In this document: positions 59,846 through 64,000 of the stretch, piece by piece
How positions within the stretch are numbered: position 1 is the stretch's first letter
Layout of the letters: the number at the start of each line of letters is the position of its first letter
DNA from: Leadbetterella sp040829825
GTDB taxonomy: Bacteria; Bacteroidota; Bacteroidia; Cytophagales; Spirosomataceae
Reading direction: 5' to 3' (one strand)
DNA: 64,000 nucleotides
Assembly (NCBI RefSeq): GCF_040829825.1
Contig: NZ_JBFOLH010000021.1
Program-made: the position numbers and the translations under genes
The notes under the pieces: generated by a model
What the model was told of the DNA's origin: nothing
Seen by the model: the letters and a program-made list of their open reading frames with translations, nothing else
Database searches by the model: none

Positions 59846-61164
59846 ACTGGGAACAATTATACTCCAATAAACGGCTGGCGAGCAGCTCGCCTGTACAAAC
59901 CGAGAGCGGCCGGGGCGATTACATCCGTGATTACGACCGGGTGATCTTTTCATCCCCTTTCCGGAAGCTGCAGAACAAGACACAGGTTTTTCCGCTTCCC
60001 GGCGCTTTTTTTGTGCACAACCGGTTGACACACAGCCTGGAGGTGGCCTCGGTGGGCCGAAGCCTGGGCAAGCTGGCCGGTGAGAAAATTGCGGAAAAAT
60101 ACAAAGGGACATTCAGCAAGGCAAGTGACGATTTTTACCGTTTTGAGCTGTCGGATGTGATCCAGACGGCCTGCCTCGCCCACGATATCGGGAACCCGCC
60201 GTTCGGGCACTTCGGCGAGGAGGCCATCCGTGCTTTTTTTGAAGATTTTTTTGCCCGGAACGGAGACCTGGGGCTGAACCCGCAGCAGCAAAGAGACTTT
60301 ACCCGGTTTGAAGGAAACGCCAATGCCTTCCGGATCCTGACCACGCTCTTTGTGAAGGCAGGCCTGAAGCTGACCTATACCACGCTGGCTTCGGTGGTGA
60401 AATACCCGGCTGATTCGTTGCAGGGGTTTGATAAGACCCGGCTGGCCACGAAGAAGTCCGGCTTCATGCATTCCGAAGCCCCGTTTTTCCGGGAGATTGC
60501 TGCCGGGCTGGGCATCCCGGAAAAAGAGACAGGCTATGTGCGTCACCCTTTTGTGTACCTGGTAGAGGCGGCCGATGACATCTGCTACCGGGTAATTGAC
60601 CTCGAAGATGCCTTTAAGCTGAAGGTAGTGGGGTTCCGGGAAGTTCTGGAGCTGTTGCAGCCCTTGCTGAACGGCAGCGCCCAGGAAGACTACCTGGAAA
60701 AAAAGCTGAAGAGCATTGCCGATGAAGAACAAAAGCTCTCCCTTCTGCGGGCGCTGCTTATCAACCACCTTACCCGGCTTTGCACAGAGGCCTTTCTTGC
60801 GCATGAGCCGGCTCTGCTGAACGGCGACCTGGACCATTCACTGATCGACCTGCTGGATGAGCCCCTGCAGCAGCAACTCCGGCGGGTAACCGACTTTTCT
60901 GTAAAACGGATCTACAATCATCATTCGGTGATTGAGAAAGAGCTGGCGGGGCATCATGTGATTTACGGGCTGCTGGAAGATTTTGCCAATGCCTTGCTGG
61001 CACCAGCTTCCGAGCGGTCGAAAAAGGTGCTGCGGCTGCTGCCGGTAGCGGTGGTGCCGGCAGAGGACAATTACGTCAACCTGCAGCGGATAGCAGACCA
61101 TATTTCGCAGATGACAGATGACTTTGCGATGGATCTGTATAAGAAGATCAGGGGGATATTCTGA
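59842..61164 (+). CDS. dgt: Deoxyguanosinetriphosphate triphosphohydrolase-like (dGTPase)
   Basis: 440 aa from ATG 59842, overlapping the previous stop. HD-domain enzyme that cleaves dNTPs to nucleoside and triphosphate, affecting dNTP pools and sometimes phage resistance. FSSPFRKLQNKTQVFPL, NRLTHSLEVASVGRSL (first His), ACLAHDIGNPPFGHFGEEAI (HD) and FVYLVEAADDICYRVIDLEDA (Asp) are visible. The long form with extended C-terminal domain resembles Dgt rather than the short dGTPase-like type. Confidence 0.93.
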   Translation: MNWEQLYSNKRLASSSPVQTESGRGDYIRDYDRVIFSSPFRKLQNKTQVFPLPGAFFVHNRLTHSLEVASVGRSLGKLAGEKIAEKYKGTFSKASDDFYRFELSDVIQTACLAHDIGNPPFGHFGEEAIRAFFEDFFARNGDLGLNPQQQRDFTRFEGNANAFRILTTLFVKAGLKLTYTTLASVVKYPADSLQGFDKTRLATKKSGFMHSEAPFFREIAAGLGIPEKETGYVRHPFVYLVEAADDICYRVIDLEDAFKLKVVGFREVLELLQPLLNGSAQEDYLEKKLKSIADEEQKLSLLRALLINHLTRLCTEAFLAHEPALLNGDLDHSLIDLLDEPLQQQLRRVTDFSVKRIYNHHSVIEKELAGHHVIYGLLEDFANALLAPASERSKKVLRLLPVAVVPAEDNYVNLQRIADHISQMTDDFAMDLYKKIRGIF

Positions 61165-61638
61165 GACAGCCAATCCTGAGACCATACATGCTTTAAACCC
61201 TGAAAATAGGGTTATTCCTGCTTTAAGGGATTTTACTACCCCTAAGATTACGTAGAAATACGGATAGGGTGGAGGGTGTTTTCACCCAATTTTATAGTTG
61301 TGCTGATTTTCCTCTTTTTAATTTATTTTTCCCTGTTTATTTTCGCCCTCAATACCCTTTGAAGCATAAACAGGCGGAATGCAACTATTACAACTTCTTT
61401 CAGGCTCCGGCCTTATTTTTTCCTCCGGACGAATGTTATTCCGGACATCCGCTATACAGGCGGGCAATACAATGAAACCGGGTTTCCCATTAAAAAGGCT
61501 GTTTCAGGATCAGAAGCCTGACAGACCAGCTGCAAAGAGTATAATTATGCATAATCCTGCAGTTATGTTAAAGGCCCCGCCCTGAATGAGGCGCCTGGAA
61601 GTTATCAAATCAATTTATGAATAATAGAATATGAATTT
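61165..61638. other. 474-nt gene-free stretch
   Basis: No convincing gene on either strand; short frames lack any family pattern. The left part is AT-rich with AACCCTGAAAATAGGGTT as a small hairpin (61195-61212), the right part is mixed. It separates the fucose/dGTPase operon from the Kelch-RHS pair and probably holds the latter's promoter. Confidence 0.45.
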
Positions 61639-62610
61639 ATGTATCGTACAACAATTTTAAAATGGTGCCTGTTGCTGGGCTGTGTATATCAGGCCCGGGC
61701 ACAGCGAATAATCATAGAAACCGATTATGAGCAGAAAGCCCCCGTGATATTTACCAACGACAACCCGGGAAAACATTTTTATTCCCGGTTTATGGATAAC
61801 TCGGTTATTGTTTCTGACCGCGACAATAAGCTGGGGAAGCTGGATGTGCGGTCAAAAACCATGAAACGGTATGAAAATATCGAGGTGAGCCCGGGTACGG
61901 TTTCCTGGACACAAGACGGATTTATTTATTTCCTGGAAGATGACCGCAGGAATAAAACCGGGAAAGTGGTTTCCCTGGATGTCACCAGCGCTGCCAAAAA
62001 AGAAAGCTCCTCCGTCGGCGAGAATCCTCCCTTCCGGCTGAACGCCGCTACCTGGGAAAACGCCTCTTTCCTGTGGATGTTCGGTGGCGAGTATATTCAC
62101 CCGGAAACCGGTGAATTTATCTTTCTGAATGACTTCTGGCAGCTGGATAAAAAAAGTAACCGGTGGACACTTTTACGTACCAGGCAAACGCCCGAACCCG
62201 GGAGCAGGGCCGTTACCTGGATGTATGAGAATACCCTGTATCTGTACGGAGGATATAACATAAATCCCTTTAAAGATATGTGGAAGTATAATCTGAAAGA
62301 GGCGCAATGGGAGAAAATGGAAATCAATGAAAAAGAACTGTCGCCCGGGTTAAGGTTAGATGCACATAGCTGGGTGAGTGACGGTGAGCTTTGGCTGTGG
62401 GGTGGGGAAAACTTTACCACTGATATTGAGCCGTTTTTCTGGATTTTTAACCTGGAGAAGCAGAAATGGAACCGGGTGTTTCCGAATAAGCTGATCAACC
62501 CGCGCGACTGCAATTCTGTTTTTTACGAAGAAGGTGTACTCTACCTTCAAATGCACACGGAGAAGAATAATGTACTTATTGCGAAAATCATTCCCTTAGA
62601 AAAAAAATGA
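61639..62610 (+). CDS. Exported Kelch-like beta-propeller protein
   Basis: 323 aa. Signal peptide (MYRTTILKWCLLLGCVYQARA). The mature protein has Kelch-type units with WMFGGEY, FLNDFWQLDKKSNRWTLL, LYLYGGYNINPFKDMWKYNL and LWLWGGENF...FFWIFNLEKQKWNRV (about 145-300), i.e. a galactose-oxidase-like propeller. No enzymatic residues are assigned. Its stop overlaps the start of the RHS-type gene (ATGA, 62607-62610), so both should be made together and may interact at the surface. Confidence 0.75.
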   Translation: MYRTTILKWCLLLGCVYQARAQRIIIETDYEQKAPVIFTNDNPGKHFYSRFMDNSVIVSDRDNKLGKLDVRSKTMKRYENIEVSPGTVSWTQDGFIYFLEDDRRNKTGKVVSLDVTSAAKKESSSVGENPPFRLNAATWENASFLWMFGGEYIHPETGEFIFLNDFWQLDKKSNRWTLLRTRQTPEPGSRAVTWMYENTLYLYGGYNINPFKDMWKYNLKEAQWEKMEINEKELSPGLRLDAHSWVSDGELWLWGGENFTTDIEPFFWIFNLEKQKWNRVFPNKLINPRDCNSVFYEEGVLYLQMHTEKNNVLIAKIIPLEKK

Positions 62611-64000
62611 GATCTTTCATTACTACACTCACCTTACTGTTTTGTTTAATCAATATATACGGACAGCAATATAACCATCAACCCAATTTTATTAACCCGT
62701 CGCCGCAGGCAGCATCTTTAGGCGTGTACGGAAATGTTAACGCTAGTTTATCTTCAGGGGCCGCTTCTACCTCTGTTCCGCTTTTCAGCCTGAAAGAGCA
62801 ATCGCTGAATTTAGATATTTCCCTGGCTTACAATTATTCCGGGTATCGCCCGTCTGATCCGGGGGGCGTATTGGGAATAGGGTGGAACCTGCTGGCCGGG
62901 GGAGTAATTACTCGGAATATTAACGGGATGCCTGATGAACACCCCAGTGGCTTTATGAACGTGGGACAGTTATATTCATCAAATGGGCCTAGCAACCAGC
63001 TAATAAATGATTTGTCTTACGGTATTTATGATGGCAGCCCTGATCTATTTACGTTTAACTTTATGGGGTATTCCGGAACCTTTTTCTTCGGAAATGACGG
63101 CCAGATTCACCTGAAAGAAAAGAAGCCGTTTAAGATATTCTATGAGTCTTCCGGCACCAACCCGCCCGGGTACCCTTTCAGTATCCCCCACAAGCAATTG
63201 GCGAGGTTTATTGTTAAGACAGACGATGGCGTAACCTATGTTTTCCAGGATATAGAGCTAAGCAGGGTAACCGGAACCGGTGGAGCGGGTACAGATCATC
63301 CCAGTTCCAACCAGATCACCTCATGGTACCTGAGTAAGGTTATCGGCATCAACGGGGAGATTATCACTTTCAATTATATCCGGCGGGGTGGGGATGAGAC
63401 CAATATTTCCGAAAGCATATCGGAAAAAAGAATTCTTAAAACACCTGAAATCCCCAATGCTATGCGGATAGTTCAAAACAAAACGTTTGAAGTGCACCTC
63501 AGCAGTATTGAAGGAAGCCTGTGGAATGTAAATTTTGAATATACAAGCAAACAGGGCCCGCCTCCTTCCGGATCGGGGACCCGTTATTTCAGGAGCCTGG
63601 ACAGGATCATTCTGAGCGATAAAACATCAGAGCAAAAAAGATTTGAATTTACATACAGTAATGAAACACACCGCCATCTGCTAAAGAGTATTACTGAAAA
63701 AAGCGCAACCCAGTCGGCAAAACCGTATTTGTTTGATTACTATGATGAACTCTCTTTGTATCCTAAGAGCATCCGTTCCATTGACAAATGGGGGTATTAT
63801 AATGGTAAGCCTAACTCCACCTCTATGATTGCTGAAATTGATGCCAACAGGAATCCTGATTTTACCTATGCCAGAACATTTGCGTTGAATAAAATAACGT
63901 ATCCTACGGGCGGTACTTCAACGATCAGCTATGCCGCCAATACTTACAGCTATTTAAATGGGAATGCCTATGTGGAAAATGTTGAACAAACCCAGACCTA
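62607..64000 (+). CDS. SpvB/RHS-type secreted protein, 5' part
   Basis: Open from ATG 62607 to the window edge (464 codons visible, no stop). Signal peptide (MRSFITTLTLLFCLINIYGQ) then NPSPQAASLGVYGNVNASLS, VPLFSLKEQSLNLDISLAYN, SGYRPSDPGGVLGIGWNLLAGGVITR, the entry sequence of SpvB/TcB-like and YD-repeat proteins of Bacteroidota. Later segments (ARTFALNKITYPTGGTSTISY) fit the RHS core. The C-terminal variable (toxin) end is off the window, so the function cannot be set. Confidence 0.8.
   Translation, partial: MRSFITTLTLLFCLINIYGQQYNHQPNFINPSPQAASLGVYGNVNASLSSGAASTSVPLFSLKEQSLNLDISLAYNYSGYRPSDPGGVLGIGWNLLAGGVITRNINGMPDEHPSGFMNVGQLYSSNGPSNQLINDLSYGIYDGSPDLFTFNFMGYSGTFFFGNDGQIHLKEKKPFKIFYESSGTNPPGYPFSIPHKQLARFIVKTDDGVTYVFQDIELSRVTGTGGAGTDHPSSNQITSWYLSKVIGINGEIITFNYIRRGGDETNISESISEKRILKTPEIPNAMRIVQNKTFEVHLSSIEGSLWNVNFEYTSKQGPPPSGSGTRYFRSLDRIILSDKTSEQKRFEFTYSNETHRHLLKSITEKSATQSAKPYLFDYYDELSLYPKSIRSIDKWGYYNGKPNSTSMIAEIDANRNPDFTYARTFALNKITYPTGGTSTISYAANTYSYLNGNAYVENVEQTQT

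Overview
The window is a Bacteroidota (Bacteroidetes) chromosome fragment, and about its first 15.8 kb are an integrated mobile element. Evidence for the phylum: many start regions are preceded by the Bacteroidota -7 promoter element TANNTTTG (for example before guaB, menD, ndk, cysS, mazG); recognisable Shine-Dalgarno sites are absent; several lipoprotein signals, LytS/LytTR two-component pairs, a GT3 glycogen synthase and a carboxypeptidase-like/TonB-type outer-membrane barrel are present. I cannot name a genus.

Positions 1-15784: the int-proximal part of an integrative element, visibly more AT-rich than the rest. A tyrosine recombinase (14360-15637) lies beside a displaced 3' fragment of a tRNA-Asn gene (15785-15828), which marks the right junction; the left end is outside the window. 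Backbone genes, all on the minus strand: integrase, a 341-aa unknown, a small coupled protein, a TOPRIM primase/RecA-like ATPase, a 113-aa protein, a Sak4-like P-loop ATPase and a DUF3871 protein. No conjugation or relaxase gene is visible. Between backbone genes sits cargo: a three-gene module with two HEPN-type RNase-like proteins and a membrane protein (1489-4479), a cluster of lipocalin-like lipoproteins with TPR and exported proteins (5480-9035), an orphan antitoxin and a HigBA-type toxin-antitoxin pair (9859-10492). Two copies of a ~120-bp repeat lie exactly where backbone genes meet cargo (4677-4796, 10562-10688). Several structured non-coding stretches lie in this region (5177-5317, 9131-9285, 13208-13249).

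Positions 16368-61164: ordinary chromosome with short operons, many ending tail-to-tail over hairpin terminators. Genes cover carbon storage (glycogen synthase), Fe-S/sulfur transfer (cysteine desulfurase), a LytS-LytTR-S10 peptidase operon divergent from an outer-membrane barrel, isoprenoid and purine metabolism (idi, guaB, nupC, ndk, dgt, mazG), translation (cysS, tgt), menaquinone (menD), oxidative repair (fRMsr), lipopolysaccharide transport (LptF/G family), fucose chemistry (GH29 fucosidase, GDP-fucose synthase), a collagen-like lipoprotein beside a TPR-histidine kinase/LytTR pair, a MATE exporter, a Tat-type phospholipase C, and several lipoproteins of unknown role.

Positions 61165-64000: a gene-free stretch, then a secreted Kelch-like protein overlapping by ATGA with the start of a large SpvB/RHS-type secreted protein that runs off the right edge.
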